Shown here: in pieces, positions 52,217 to 61,382 of the stretch
Layout of the letters: each line of letters begins with the position of its first letter
Numbering within the stretch: position 1 is the first letter of the stretch
From: Eubacterium sp. MSJ-21
GTDB lineage: Bacteria > Bacillota > Clostridia > Lachnospirales > Lachnospiraceae
NCBI RefSeq assembly: GCF_018918185.1
Contig: NZ_JAHLPZ010000009.1
Location: forward strand, 55,484 to 119,483
DNA length: 64,000 nucleotides
Direction of reading: 5' to 3'
Made by a program: the position numbers and the translations under genes
Notes under the pieces: generated by a model
Told to the model about the DNA's origin: nothing
The model's database searches: none
Seen by the model: the letters and a program-made list of their open reading frames with translations, nothing else

Positions 52217-52252
52217 AATCGAACGAGAATGAACACAAGTGGGAGGAAAAAG

Positions 52253-53515
52253 ATGGCAATGAAGAAGAAGCCGGTAACCGGCATGAAAGATATATTACCA
52301 AAGGAGATGGCAATCCGTGATTACTGCATCGCATTGATCAAGGATACCTATAAGACATTTGGATTCAATTCGATGGAAACACCTTGCGTGGAACATATCG
52401 AGAACTTAAGCAGCAAGCAGGGCGGCGAGAATGAGAAGCTCATTTTCAAGATCTTGAAGCGTGGTGAGAAGCTGAAGATCGACGAGGCAAAGGAAGAGAT
52501 AGATCTGGTTGACGGCGGACTTCGTTACGATTTGACCGTACCACTTTGCAGATATTATTCGAACAATGCGAATGAACTGCCAAGTCCGTTTAAGGCTTTG
52601 CAGATGGGAAATGTATGGAGAGCTGACCGTCCACAGCGTGGTCGTTACAGACAGTTCATGCAGTGTGATATAGATATTTTAGGTGAGCCAACAATCTTAG
52701 CAGAGATCGAGCTGATCTTAGCGACAACGACATTGCTTGGCAAGCTGGATTTCAAGAACTTCACGATCCGTATCAATGACCGTCGTATCTTAAAGGCGAT
52801 GGCTGCTTACAGCGGATTTGCGGAAGCAGATTATGATACCGTATTTATTATCCTCGATAAGATGGATAAGATCGGTTTGGATGGCGTCAAGGAAGAGCTT
52901 TTGAAGGAAGGCTATGCCGAGGATGCTGTGACAAAATATCTCGAACTGTTCGAGAAGGTGACAGCCGATATCAGCGGCGTACAGTATCTGAAGGAGACTC
53001 TTGGCGCGTTCTTACCGGAAGAGGTTGCTGAGAATTTGAAGACGATCATCGACAGCGTGGAGAGCACGAAGAGTGCGGACTTCAAGATGGCATTTGATCC
53101 GACTCTGGTACGCGGTATGTCATATTACACAGGACCAATCTTCGAAATTTCGATGGATGAGTATGGCGGATCGGTCGGTGGCGGCGGACGTTACGATGAG
53201 ATGATCGGCAAATTCACCGGTCAGGCGACTCCGGCGTGTGGATTCTCCATCGGTTTCGAGCGAATCATCATGCTTTTGTTAGAGCGTGATTTCGAGGTAC
53301 CGGGAAGCAAGAACAAGACCGCATACTTAATCGACAAGAAGATGCCAAGCGACAAGCTGCTTAAGATCTTAGAGCAGGCAAAACAGGCAAGAGCCGAGGG
53401 TCAGATCGTGAATATCGCGATCATGAAGAAGAACAAGAAGTTCCAGAAGGATCAGATGATTACAGAGGGATATACACAGTTCGAGGAATTCTATTCGGAT
53501 TCCTTCGAGGGTTAA
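52253..53515 (+). CDS. hisS: Histidyl-tRNA synthetase
   Basis: A 420-residue class II synthetase. Motif 1 region is VTGMKDILPKEM, motif 2 is GNVWRADRPQRGRYRQFMQCDIDILG, the histidine-specific loops are DLTVPLCRYYSNN and LVRGMSYYTGPIFEI, and motif 3 is GGGGRYDEMIG followed by GFSIGFERI. It charges tRNA-His. ATG 52253 is chosen since GGGAGG is six bases upstream; the ATG at 52229 has no such site. The C-terminal anticodon-binding domain is present but somewhat short. It is followed by aspS, the common clostridial hisS-aspS pair. No T-box leader is visible upstream. Confidence 0.95.
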   Translation: MAMKKKPVTGMKDILPKEMAIRDYCIALIKDTYKTFGFNSMETPCVEHIENLSSKQGGENEKLIFKILKRGEKLKIDEAKEEIDLVDGGLRYDLTVPLCRYYSNNANELPSPFKALQMGNVWRADRPQRGRYRQFMQCDIDILGEPTILAEIELILATTTLLGKLDFKNFTIRINDRRILKAMAAYSGFAEADYDTVFIILDKMDKIGLDGVKEELLKEGYAEDAVTKYLELFEKVTADISGVQYLKETLGAFLPEEVAENLKTIIDSVESTKSADFKMAFDPTLVRGMSYYTGPIFEISMDEYGGSVGGGGRYDEMIGKFTGQATPACGFSIGFERIIMLLLERDFEVPGSKNKTAYLIDKKMPSDKLLKILEQAKQARAEGQIVNIAIMKKNKKFQKDQMITEGYTQFEEFYSDSFEG

Positions 53516-53629
53516 TCGTAACTTATGATATGAAAATGCTCCCTATCCGGATTAGATAATTGTAAGCTTAGAATGTTGGAGATAGGAGTAAGTCTTTATA
53601 AATTAACTTAGACACAGGAGGCTATGAAA

Positions 53630-55441
53630 ATGGCAGAGTCAATGCAGGGACTTCACAGAAGTCACAGATGTACAGAAGTAAATAATACGATGATTGGGAA
53701 TACCGTCACCGTGATGGGATGGGTGCAGAAGAGCCGTAATAAAGGTGGAATTATCTTCGTCGATCTGCGTGATCGAAGCGGTATTCTGCAGGTAATCTTC
53801 GAAGAAGCTAATTGCGGTGCGGAGAGCTTTACAAAGGCAGAGAAGCTTCGTTCCGAGTTTGTCGTTGCAATCACCGGCGAGGTTGCAAAGCGTGGCGGCG
53901 CAGTCAACGAGAACCTTGCAACCGGTGATATCGAAGTAATCGCGAAGGATATCCGTATCCTTGCAGAAGCAGATACACCACCGTTCCCAATCGAGGAAAA
54001 CAGCAAGACGAAGGAAGATCTTCGCCTGAAATACCGTTATCTGGATCTTCGTCGTCCAGACTTACAGAAGAATATCATGATGCGCAGCAAGGTGACAACA
54101 CTGGTTCGTTCCTTCATGGCAGACGAAGGCTTTATCGAGATCGAGACACCGACACTTTGTAAGTCAACTCCGGAAGGCGCGCGTGATTATCTTGTACCAA
54201 GCCGTATACATCCGGGTGAATTCTATGCATTGCCACAGTCACCTCAGATCTACAAGCAGCTTCTGATGTGCTCCGGCTACGACCGTTATTTCCAGATCGC
54301 ACGATGCTACCGCGATGAGGATCTGCGTGCCGACAGACAGCCGGAATTCACACAGATCGATATGGAGCTTTCGTTCGTGGATGTCGATGATGTTATCGAT
54401 GTCAATGAGCGTCTGCTTGCAAAACTGTTCAAGGAAGTCATCGGTGTCGATGTACAGCTTCCGATTCAGCGTATGACATACAAAGAGGCAATGGAGCGTT
54501 TCGGTTCCGATAAGCCGGATCTCCGTTTTGGTATGGAGCTTTGCGATGTGACAGATGTTGTGAAGGATTGTGAATTTGTCGTATTCAAGAATGCGATTGA
54601 AGCCGGCGGAAGCGTGCGCGGTATCAATGCCGAGGGACAGGGCGCAATGCCGAGAAAGAAGATTGATGCACTCGTTGACTTTGCCAAGGGCTACGGTGCC
54701 AAGGGACTTGCCTATATTGCAATCCATGAGGATGGAACGATGAAGTCATCTTTCGCGAAGTTCATGAAGGACGAGGAGATGCAGGCACTTGTTGCGAAGA
54801 TGCATGGTAAGCCTGGAGATCTGCTCCTTTTTGCAGCAGATAAGAGCAAGCTTGTCTATGACGTACTCGGCGCACTTCGTCTCGAGATCGCGGATCAGCT
54901 TGGCCTTCTGAAGAAGGATGAGTACCGTTTCGTATGGATCACAGAGTTCCCGCTGCTTGAGTGGAGTGAGGAGCTTGGCAGATATCAGGCAATGCACCAT
55001 CCGTTTACGATGCCGATGGAAGAGGATCTGCAGTATATCGAGTCGGATCCGGGCAGAGTCCGTGCGAAGGCATATGATATCGTATTAAATGGTACAGAGA
55101 TCGGTGGTGGTTCCGTGCGTATCCACCAGGACGATATCCAGGAAATGATGTTCAAGGCACTTGGATTTACAATGGAGCGTGCATACGACCAGTTCGGATT
55201 TTTGCTCAATGCATTCAAATATGGAGTACCACCACACGCAGGACTTGCATACGGACTTGACCGTCTCGTTATGCTGATGGCGAAAGAGGATTCTATCCGT
55301 GATGTTATCGCATTCCCGAAGGTGAAAGATGCTTCCTGTCTGATGAGTGAGGCACCGAATACTGTCGATGCAAAACAGCTTGAAGAGCTTGGAATCGAGG
55401 TTGCGAAGCCGGAAGCAAAGACAGAGACAGATGCCGAATAA
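53630..55441 (+). CDS. aspS: Aspartyl-tRNA synthetase
   Basis: About 603 residues of the bacterial type: N-terminal OB-fold anticodon domain ([20 protein letters not shown]), class II catalytic core with motif 2 ([20 protein letters not shown]), the inserted GAD domain (about 290-420) and motif 3 ([15 protein letters not shown]). It charges tRNA-Asp and, where GatCAB is used, sometimes tRNA-Asn. ATG 53630 is favoured because ACAGGAGG lies at normal distance; ATG 53624 is very close to it. A terminator follows. The pairing with hisS is standard. Confidence 0.95.
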   Translation: MAESMQGLHRSHRCTEVNNTMIGNTVTVMGWVQKSRNKGGIIFVDLRDRSGILQVIFEEANCGAESFTKAEKLRSEFVVAITGEVAKRGGAVNENLATGDIEVIAKDIRILAEADTPPFPIEENSKTKEDLRLKYRYLDLRRPDLQKNIMMRSKVTTLVRSFMADEGFIEIETPTLCKSTPEGARDYLVPSRIHPGEFYALPQSPQIYKQLLMCSGYDRYFQIARCYRDEDLRADRQPEFTQIDMELSFVDVDDVIDVNERLLAKLFKEVIGVDVQLPIQRMTYKEAMERFGSDKPDLRFGMELCDVTDVVKDCEFVVFKNAIEAGGSVRGINAEGQGAMPRKKIDALVDFAKGYGAKGLAYIAIHEDGTMKSSFAKFMKDEEMQALVAKMHGKPGDLLLFAADKSKLVYDVLGALRLEIADQLGLLKKDEYRFVWITEFPLLEWSEELGRYQAMHHPFTMPMEEDLQYIESDPGRVRAKAYDIVLNGTEIGGGSVRIHQDDIQEMMFKALGFTMERAYDQFGFLLNAFKYGVPPHAGLAYGLDRLVMLMAKEDSIRDVIAFPKVKDASCLMSEAPNTVDAKQLEELGIEVAKPEAKTETDAE

Positions 55442-55479
55442 TTGTAGATGTTTGTGTAGATTTAATCTGACTCAACAAG

Positions 55480-55510
55480 AGAGATCAACAGATCGTTGGT
55501 CTCTTTTTTT
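55480..55510 (+). terminator. Rho-independent terminator after aspS
   Basis: AGAGATCAAC pairs with GTTGGTCTCT (one G-U pair) and runs into TTTTTTT. Confidence 0.88.
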
Positions 55511-55623
55511 ATCGGGCTGGAAGAAGAGGGCTGCGTATGTGGACTGATTTGAGCCAAAAAACGCAGAATATAAATATGAAATCGGCATATGATTAAGAGA
55601 AGGAATCTCATGGAGTTGCAGGT

Positions 55624-56301
55624 ATGCAGATTCTTCGTTGGAAGAAAATCAGATTGTTGTTCGGATTTGCCGTATTTTTAGTTTTGTTGATTTTGAATTG
55701 TGTCATGTATTGTAACAAAGCAGGTATGAAGCGAGACTTAACAGTGGTAATTGATGTTGGGCATGGAGGCAATGATCCGGGAAAAATCGGCGTCGACAAT
55801 GTAAAAGAAAAAGATGTCAATTTGCAGATTGCTCGTTGTCTGAAAGCGCAGCTGCAGGCGCGTGGGGTGAAGGTAATTCTGACGCGGGAAGGAGATGTGT
55901 GTCTGGCAACGGACGGCGCGACAAACAAGAAAGTATCCGATATGCATAACCGCGTGAGTCTCATCAATGCGTCCGGCGCAGACTATATGATCAGCATTCA
56001 CCAGAACAGTTATCCGGAGGCGGAAATCAGTGGTCCACAGGTATTTTATTATGGCTCATCGGAAATGTCCAAGGAATTGGCGGAAGCGATTCAGGTGCAG
56101 TTGATTGCGGATTTGCAGCCACCGAAAGAACGGGAGATTAAGCCCGGCAACGATTTATATATCCTGAAGAATAGTCAGTGCCCGGGCGTGATTGTAGAAT
56201 GTGGATTTTTGAGTAACCCGACAGAATGTGACAATTTGCAGGAACCGAAATATCAGCAGGCGGTTGCGGCGGCGATTGCACGCGCCATCTGCAAATTATA
56301 A
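55624..56301 (+). CDS. cwlD: N-acetylmuramoyl-L-alanine amidase, CwlD-like
   Basis: A 225-residue amidase 3 enzyme with one N-terminal membrane or signal segment (about residues 10-28). Zinc ligands are in VIDVGHGGNDPG (His), the acidic KEKDVNLQIAR helix and MISIHQNSYP (His), and the catalytic Glu is in GVIVECGFLSNP. Single-domain, membrane-linked amidases of this size match CwlD, which prepares muramic delta-lactam in the spore cortex. No cell-wall-binding repeats are present. It is convergent with the agrC-like gene, overlapping it by six bases. The sporulation role is inferred from family resemblance. Confidence 0.85.
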   Translation: MQILRWKKIRLLFGFAVFLVLLILNCVMYCNKAGMKRDLTVVIDVGHGGNDPGKIGVDNVKEKDVNLQIARCLKAQLQARGVKVILTREGDVCLATDGATNKKVSDMHNRVSLINASGADYMISIHQNSYPEAEISGPQVFYYGSSEMSKELAEAIQVQLIADLQPPKEREIKPGNDLYILKNSQCPGVIVECGFLSNPTECDNLQEPKYQQAVAAAIARAICKL

Positions 56302-57567
56302 TTCGACTGTAAAGCAGATCCATATATGGTCGTGGAACATCTCGTTTTCTAAATAGATTTTGCCGTTGTAGTGGCTTACCAGTTCATTCAGATTTGGTAG
56401 TCCCTGCCCGCGGGTGCTGTGCGGGTCAGTTGTCTTGGTGGAATATCCGCGTACGAACATTCTCTTGCGTACTCTGGCGGATAGTTCCCGCCCTTCGTTT
56501 TTTGTCTGGATCAGCATATGGCCATCCCGGCTGTCGAGAATCAGATAAAGGGTGTGACCGACATCGGTTGCTTCCGCGGCGTTGTCAATCAGAATGCCGA
56601 GAATCCGGATCAGATCATATTCCGGAACTTTGGTAATCAGGGATCTGTTTTTGATTGTGATAGATATCTGTTTCCCTTTTTGTTCAGCTTCTTTGAATTT
56701 ACTGAATACAAAGCCTGCTACAACCGGAAGGTTGATCTTCAGAAGTTCAGACTCGTTGAATTCTTCCTCTAAGAAAGTGGAGTAGTTTGCAATTGCCTCG
56801 CTCAGCGATTCATAATCTTTGTATGTGTATGGCAGCATACGGATGGCGTTCATCTGGTTATTGAAATCATGCTGTTTGCCAAGTATATCCGAAATCAGGT
56901 TATGAGCCATTGGTTCGTATGTCTGATAATCCTTGATATCCTGCTGCTGTATGGTGATCGTCCGTTGTTGGTCCAGAACCATGATATCGGCAAGAAACAG
57001 GATGATCATAAAGGAGATAGTCAGAGGCAAAACCGCGATGGTATCGATGGAATCCACCTTGGACAGTGCGATAGTGACAAGCAAAAGCAGGGCAATGTAA
57101 GAGATAATAAGCTTGATGATCAGATTGCCCTGATTGATGTGTACATATAATTTGTTTAACGGAAGGAAAGAAATTCCGATGGAGATAAGCAGTACTATAA
57201 AAGTGCCAAGCAGCTGGCCTTTGGAATTATCGCTCATCATGAGCTTCTTCGGAACTGCTAAAATTGCCAGAGCTTCAATAAGGTTATAAAGAATATAACT
57301 CATCAAAAAAGAAAAAACGGCATCGGAATAATTCAGATTCAATACCTTTTTGCAGGTAAATAAAGTTGCCAGCATGGCGAGTGACCATCCGAACAATGCG
57401 GGGAAAAATGTTTCCAAAGCGGAGTTTAGAATTGCACATGCCGGAATCAAGGATAACCATGGGGAAAGGAGTTTTTTCCATTTTATATCTACAAAAGAAC
57501 GCATTAACAGCATTAAAACAATAAGTTCACATGTATACACAAGCATAAAGATATGATTGACAGCCAT
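56296..57567 (-). CDS. agrC: AgrC-like quorum-sensing histidine kinase (GHKL family)
   Basis: A 423-residue sensor with about six membrane segments in the first 200 residues and a C-terminal GHKL ATPase domain. The phospho-acceptor His is in LGKQHDFNNQMNAI, the N box in LIRILGILIDNAAEA, and the G box in THSTRGQGLPNLNELV with HGxGL-like pattern. This architecture is that of AgrC/ComD receptors for peptide autoinducers. It is transcribed away from agrD and agrB, with a start ATG at 57567 preceded by GGAGG. It should phosphorylate the LytTR regulator at 58.9 kb. The extracellular loops differ from staphylococcal AgrC, as expected for a different peptide. Confidence 0.9.
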   Translation of the reverse strand: MAVNHIFMLVYTCELIVLMLLMRSFVDIKWKKLLSPWLSLIPACAILNSALETFFPALFGWSLAMLATLFTCKKVLNLNYSDAVFSFLMSYILYNLIEALAILAVPKKLMMSDNSKGQLLGTFIVLLISIGISFLPLNKLYVHINQGNLIIKLIISYIALLLLVTIALSKVDSIDTIAVLPLTISFMIILFLADIMVLDQQRTITIQQQDIKDYQTYEPMAHNLISDILGKQHDFNNQMNAIRMLPYTYKDYESLSEAIANYSTFLEEEFNESELLKINLPVVAGFVFSKFKEAEQKGKQISITIKNRSLITKVPEYDLIRILGILIDNAAEATDVGHTLYLILDSRDGHMLIQTKNEGRELSARVRKRMFVRGYSTKTTDPHSTRGQGLPNLNELVSHYNGKIYLENEMFHDHIWICFTVEL

Positions 57568-57671
57568 CGTAACCCCTCCTTACACGCATTATAAAATTGA
57601 AGAAAGACGTGTGTCAATCTTTTGTTTTAATTTTGTCATACGAATGCAGGATATGTAAAATGAGCAGAAAA

Positions 57672-57708
57672 TTTGTCGTCTGTTCCCTGTTGTTTGTCGT
57701 TCGTTCCC
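57672..57708 (+). promoter_or_regulatory. LytTR-type direct repeat operator in the agrC-agrD promoter region
   Basis: TTTGTCGTCTGTTCCC (57672) and TTTGTCGTTCGTTCCC (57693) match at 14 of 16 positions and are exactly 21 bases apart, two helical turns, as in AgrA/ComE binding sites. A possible -10 (TAATAT, 57744) and the agrD gene lie downstream. Confidence 0.75.
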
Positions 57709-57805
57709 AACCTATTGCGCAATTATTTTATCCATGATAAGAATAATATAGAAATTCAGTAAAGATGAATTTCCAAAATATACTTTCACAAGGAGGAGAT
57801 GTGTG

Positions 57806-57946
57806 ATGAAAGATATGAAGAAGTTGGTTGCTGCACAGTTGGAGGATCTGACAGAGGATATTCTGACACTTACTGGGTGTTTAGGTTTTTGGGGAGAGCC
57901 TGAGCTTCCGGATTGTATGAGAGTCCAGATGGAATCTGAGAACTAG
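57806..57946 (+). CDS. agrD: AgrD-like autoinducing peptide precursor
   Basis: A 46-residue peptide. A short amphipathic leader (MKDMKKLVAAQLEDLTEDIL) precedes TGCLGFWGEPELPD. The Cys25 followed by LGFW and then an acidic EPELP stretch mirrors staphylococcal AgrD, where the thiolactone ring is followed by DEPEVP. The likely signal is a five-membered ring closed on Cys25, for example C-L-G-F-W, but the exact cut sites are not certain. A second Cys37 lies in the tail. AAGGAGGAG precedes ATG 57806. The processing protease AgrB is encoded 95 bases downstream. It is easily missed because of its size. Confidence 0.88.
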   Translation: MKDMKKLVAAQLEDLTEDILTLTGCLGFWGEPELPDCMRVQMESEN

Positions 57947-57967
57947 TACATCAACAACAAAACAGTT

Positions 57968-58008
57968 GGGGGGTATCTGTTGCGCGGACCTTTGACGGAT
58001 ATCCCCAT
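57968..58008 (+). promoter_or_regulatory. Stem-loop between agrD and agrB
   Basis: GGGGTATC pairs with GATATCCCC (one bulge) around a loop of about 20 bases. It has no strong U-run, so partial termination or message protection could make more AgrD than AgrB. Confidence 0.6.
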
Positions 58009-58041
58009 TTGTGAAAAAGAGAAAGAAAAAGTGAGGATGAT

Positions 58042-58884
58042 ATGAATATCAATCATAGGATAGGGGAGCACGTGACGCGGTATCTGGTGGGACGTGACTA
58101 TGATGGTTCAGATGTGCAATGTGCAAAAGTATGCTATGCAGTGGAATCTGTGGTCGGTGATTTGCAGAAAGATCTGATTTTGTTTGTGATCTTTTCTATA
58201 TCAGGATTATTTCAGGAATTTTTATTTTGTTTTCTGACGGTGAATCTGGTTCGGCGTTATCTTGGTGGAATCCATATGAAAACGAATGTTGGATGTACAC
58301 TGGTATCGGTCGGGGTATATGTGATTGCTGTGACAGGGGGCGTGTTGCTACCATTACCGCAAGCTGTTACCGTTGGGATTATTCTGTTGACAGTATATCT
58401 CATGTGGAAGGTAGCTCCATTGCCGTCACCGAATCGGCCGGTCTATCGGGGAGAACGGAAACGGAAGATTCAGAGACGGGGTATGCTTGGACTTGGCGTT
58501 TTGGGGATCTGTACGGCCCTGTATCCTTTTTGCTCCGCATTTATTGCGTGGACTTTGGTTTTACAGATTGTGGAGGTAGGAGTTGTGTTGGTGAGAGAGA
58601 ATTACCTGAATTATGAAAATATGGATACACCGCTGTCGATATCAGCAGAGGCAGAAAAATTATTTATGAAATATACCAGAAATTATGAACAGCGGATGAA
58701 CGGACTGCTTCATTTCCCGACAGATTTTGAATCCATGACGCGGAAAGAACGGACGAGTGCGTTCAAAGGATTTACGGAGCAGGAAAAAGATGCAGTGATG
58801 GCACTGCTGACTGAGGAACAGAAAGAACGATTGGTGCATGATATTCATTATCAGGCAGTAGATGATTTTTGGAGAGGAAAATAA
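58042..58884 (+). CDS. agrB: AgrB-like peptide-processing membrane protease with C-terminal extension
   Basis: 280 residues. The N-terminal 195 residues form a normal AgrB: catalytic His78 and Cys85 in RRYLGGIHMKTNVGC, seven residues apart as in staphylococcal AgrB, followed by four or so membrane helices. It cleaves AgrD behind the ring and helps form the thiolactone. Unusually, another 85 residues follow: a soluble helical segment (SAEAEKLFMKYTRNYEQRMN, then FKGFTEQEKDAVMALL). Typical AgrB proteins stop at about 190-200 residues. The extension may bind the precursor or regulate the protease. The start ATG has AGGATG upstream. It is convergent with the regulator gene. Confidence 0.9.
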   Translation: MNINHRIGEHVTRYLVGRDYDGSDVQCAKVCYAVESVVGDLQKDLILFVIFSISGLFQEFLFCFLTVNLVRRYLGGIHMKTNVGCTLVSVGVYVIAVTGGVLLPLPQAVTVGIILLTVYLMWKVAPLPSPNRPVYRGERKRKIQRRGMLGLGVLGICTALYPFCSAFIAWTLVLQIVEVGVVLVRENYLNYENMDTPLSISAEAEKLFMKYTRNYEQRMNGLLHFPTDFESMTRKERTSAFKGFTEQEKDAVMALLTEEQKERLVHDIHYQAVDDFWRGK

Positions 58885-58887
58885 AAA

Positions 58888-58942
58888 AGCAGGGGCTGAC
58901 CGGTGCGTTAAAACACGGGCGTTAGTCCCTGCTGATTATTTT
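58888..58942. terminator. Bidirectional terminator between agrB and agrA
   Basis: AGCAGGG and CTGAC on the left pair with GTTAGTCCCTGCT on the right; T-runs follow on the plus strand and an A-run precedes it. The right arm overlaps the stop codon of the regulator gene. Confidence 0.75.
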
Positions 58943-59635
58943 TTTAACATAGTCTTTATATTTCCGCCCGACAGGTGTCGATAATTTGTGTGTTCCGAGA
59001 TAGAGCAGTGCATTTGCCGGATCATAGGAAGATACAAAATCACTGTTAACAATAAAACTACGGTGACTTTGAATGAAATTTGGCGGGAGCTTCTCGTTGA
59101 TTTCCTTCAGCCGGATACCGGTTGTGTAAATAATATCAGTTTCGGTATAGATTGTCAGATTCTTGCCGGCAGCCTCGACATATAAAATCGTATCGGGGAG
59201 AATACGAAAATAAATACCGTTGACATCGCGCAGTTCAATGGGCGTTACATCCAGAAAACGATTGTGAATCAGCTTGTCGATGGTATAGAGCAGATCTTCT
59301 TTCCTGTATGGCTTTACAAGGAAGTCATAACAGTTTGTGGCATGTATGGCGCGTGGAGCATCGACAGAGAGAGCAGTCAGATACAAAATTGGCGTTTTTG
59401 TATAACGGTGCAGGGAACGGATATAACCTCCAAGTGCAACACCATCTCGCTCCGATACCGGATTCCCAAGTGAGATATCCAAAAGAAACAACTGGATTTT
59501 GTGAACCCGCATCATTTGTACGGCCTGTTCGTAGGTCGTAGCCTTTATACAATTCATATGTTCATAATTTTCGAGCAGAATAGCTTCGATGCCATCCAAT
59601 TGTGCCCGGTCATCTTCGACTATCAATATATCCAT
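58922..59635 (-). CDS. agrA: AgrA-like response regulator with LytTR DNA-binding domain
   Basis: 237 residues: a receiver domain with acidic pocket IVEDD, phospho-acceptor Asp53 in LFLLDISLGNP and the switch Lys in FLVKPYRKEDL, then a LytTR domain (ILYVEAAGKNLTIYTE, then FIQSHRSFIVNSDFV). LytTR proteins bind direct repeats with 21-base spacing, matching the pair found between agrC and agrD. It is the response partner of the AgrC-like kinase. The gene is on the minus strand like agrC but separated from it by agrD and agrB on the plus strand, an uncommon order compared with the agrBDCA operon of staphylococci. Confidence 0.92.
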   Translation of the reverse strand: MDILIVEDDRAQLDGIEAILLENYEHMNCIKATTYEQAVQMMRVHKIQLFLLDISLGNPVSERDGVALGGYIRSLHRYTKTPILYLTALSVDAPRAIHATNCYDFLVKPYRKEDLLYTIDKLIHNRFLDVTPIELRDVNGIYFRILPDTILYVEAAGKNLTIYTETDIIYTTGIRLKEINEKLPPNFIQSHRSFIVNSDFVSSYDPANALLYLGTHKLSTPVGRKYKDYVKKIISRD

Positions 59636-59804
59636 GAAGCGGCTCCTTTCGCTCGATTATTCATTATAAATATGAGCAGATTTGAATGTCAATATTTTTT
59701 CATAAAAAATAAGAATGAAAAATTTAAAATCGGAATTGTAAAGGTACAATCAATATGATAAAATAAAAAAGATATTTGATATAGCATGAATTTGGAGGAT
59801 GCAT

Positions 59805-59996
59805 ATGAATATAGCAGCAATTGGAAATTCAAACCTGACACTGGCAGTTAGCGATACCGGGAGTATGAACGCAATAGATATGGCGATGCTCCGGAAATCT
59901 CTGGATACGGTGGAGATGAGCGGCTCAATGATTACGCAGATGATGGAGCAATCCGTCAATCCCAATATTGGTGCAAACATTGACATTCGATTATAA
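59805..59996 (+). CDS. YjfB-like putative motility protein
   Basis: A 63-residue peptide (MNIAAIGNSNLTLAVS, then LRKSLDTVEMSGSMITQMME and ending NPNIGANIDIRL) with the pattern of the YjfB family: short N-terminal strand, an amphipathic helix containing LRKSLDTVE and a hydrophobic tail. In Bacillus the family is associated with motility gene control by annotation only. GGAGGATGCAT precedes ATG 59805. It stands alone with its own terminator. Function is not established; no motility genes lie nearby. Confidence 0.7.
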   Translation: MNIAAIGNSNLTLAVSDTGSMNAIDMAMLRKSLDTVEMSGSMITQMMEQSVNPNIGANIDIRL

Positions 59997-60005
59997 TAAG
60001 CTTAA

Positions 60006-60036
60006 AAGTCCTGTATTTAATATGCAGGGCTTTTTT
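60006..60036 (+). terminator. Rho-independent terminator after the YjfB-like gene
   Basis: AAGTCCTG pairs with CAGGGCTT (one G-U) around TATTTAATATG and is followed by a TTTTTT tract. Confidence 0.85.
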
Positions 60037-60158
60037 CTTTGAATCTACGTCAAAAAAATGTAAAATATGATAATTCCATGTCTTGTTTTTGCGATTGCAA
60101 TCGCTTACAATGCATCTTGGTTTTGTTGATTTTTCGGATTTTAGATAAGAGGTATAAG

Positions 60159-61337
60159 ATGAGGACAAAGATGACGTCAAAAGAGCGGCTTCCATTAATA
60201 GGAATGACTGTTTCTGCATTTATATTTAACACATCAGAATTCATGCCGATTGGATTGCTGACAGATATAGCAAACAGCCTTTCGATTTCTGAGACGAAGG
60301 CGGGTATGCTGATCACAGTGTATTCGTGGATTGTTATGCTGCTATCCCTGCCACTCATGCTGCTGGTAAGCAAGATAGAATATAAGAAGCTTTTCATGGG
60401 AACGGTGGCGTTATTCGGTATCAGCCAGGTGCTTTCGGTATTGTCGAACAGCTATGGCATGCTTATGGCGTCACGTATCGGTGTAGCCTGTGCGCATGCA
60501 ATCTTCTGGTCGATTGCTTCTCCGATTGCGGTTCGCATGGCTTCAGGGGAACATCAGTCACTGGCATTGAGCATGGTAGTGACCGGAACGTCGGTTGCTA
60601 CGATAGCGGGACTTCCGCTTGGACGGTTAGTCGGACATTATGCCGGCTGGCGGAGTGCATTTCTGATTGTTGCGGTAATTACATTTATTGTACTGGTATA
60701 TATGGCATTTGTGTTCCCGAAGATGGAAAGCGGGGAACCGTTCCGTGTAAAACAGCTGCCGGAGTTATTTAAGAACCGTTCACTGGTGTGCGTGTATATT
60801 CAGACATTCCTGTTTGTTGTCGGGTATTACACAAGCTATAGTTATATTGATCCATTTTTGCAGAAGGTTGCTGGCATGAAGAGTGGTACGATCACGATCA
60901 CGCTGTTCCTGTTTGGCGCAGCAGGTCTGCTTGGCAGTTTCCTGTTCTCGAAGTTCTATGACCGGTATCGGTATGGCTTTTTGCGGACAGTCATGATTTC
61001 TTTAGTACTTGAACTGGTGCTTCTGCTTCCGGCTGCAAGTAAGCCTGGTTTTATGATGGCGGTCTGTGCAGTCTGGGGAATCACGGTGCTTGTGTTTAAT
61101 GTATCGTTTCAGTCAGAAACCATCCGATGTACAGATGAACAATCTTCCTCTGTTGCGATGTCGATTTTCTCTGGAATCTTTAATTTTGGAATCGGTGCGG
61201 GAAGTTTTATCGGCGGGATTGTCTGTTCGAAGAACCAGCTTTCGCACATTGGATTTGTCGGAGCTGCATTTGCTGCGATTTCCGTACTCTTTTTTGTGAT
61301 GTGCATGGAAAAAAGTATGAAAACGGCAGAAAAATAG
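60159..61337 (+). CDS. MFS exporter, sugar efflux / drug-proton antiporter type (DHA1)
   Basis: About 392 residues with twelve expected membrane segments. NTSEFMPIGLLTDIANSLSI near the start and RIGVACAHAIFWSIASPIAVRM are typical of the SotB/AraJ sugar-efflux branch of the major facilitator family. LPLGRLVGHYAGWRSAFLIVA is the conserved loop after helix 4-5. It probably exports sugars, arabinose-like compounds or drugs using the proton gradient. ATG 60159 follows AAGAGGT; the frame is open further upstream but contains no better signal. It is flanked by terminators on both sides, so it is monocistronic. Confidence 0.9.
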   Translation: MRTKMTSKERLPLIGMTVSAFIFNTSEFMPIGLLTDIANSLSISETKAGMLITVYSWIVMLLSLPLMLLVSKIEYKKLFMGTVALFGISQVLSVLSNSYGMLMASRIGVACAHAIFWSIASPIAVRMASGEHQSLALSMVVTGTSVATIAGLPLGRLVGHYAGWRSAFLIVAVITFIVLVYMAFVFPKMESGEPFRVKQLPELFKNRSLVCVYIQTFLFVVGYYTSYSYIDPFLQKVAGMKSGTITITLFLFGAAGLLGSFLFSKFYDRYRYGFLRTVMISLVLELVLLLPAASKPGFMMAVCAVWGITVLVFNVSFQSETIRCTDEQSSSVAMSIFSGIFNFGIGAGSFIGGIVCSKNQLSHIGFVGAAFAAISVLFFVMCMEKSMKTAEK

Positions 61338-61346
61338 ATAACAAAG

Positions 61347-61382
61347 AAGTTTCCCGGTATTTATTGCCGGGAAACTTTTTTG
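61347..61382 (+). terminator. Rho-independent terminator after the MFS gene
   Basis: AAGTTTCCCGG pairs with CCGGGAAACTT (11-bp stem) and is followed by TTTTTG. Confidence 0.92.

Noticed and set aside
52217..52252. T-box leader before hisS, and likewise 53516-53629 before aspS
   Set aside because: The gaps are too short or lack the conserved T-box sequence and a terminator/antiterminator pair.
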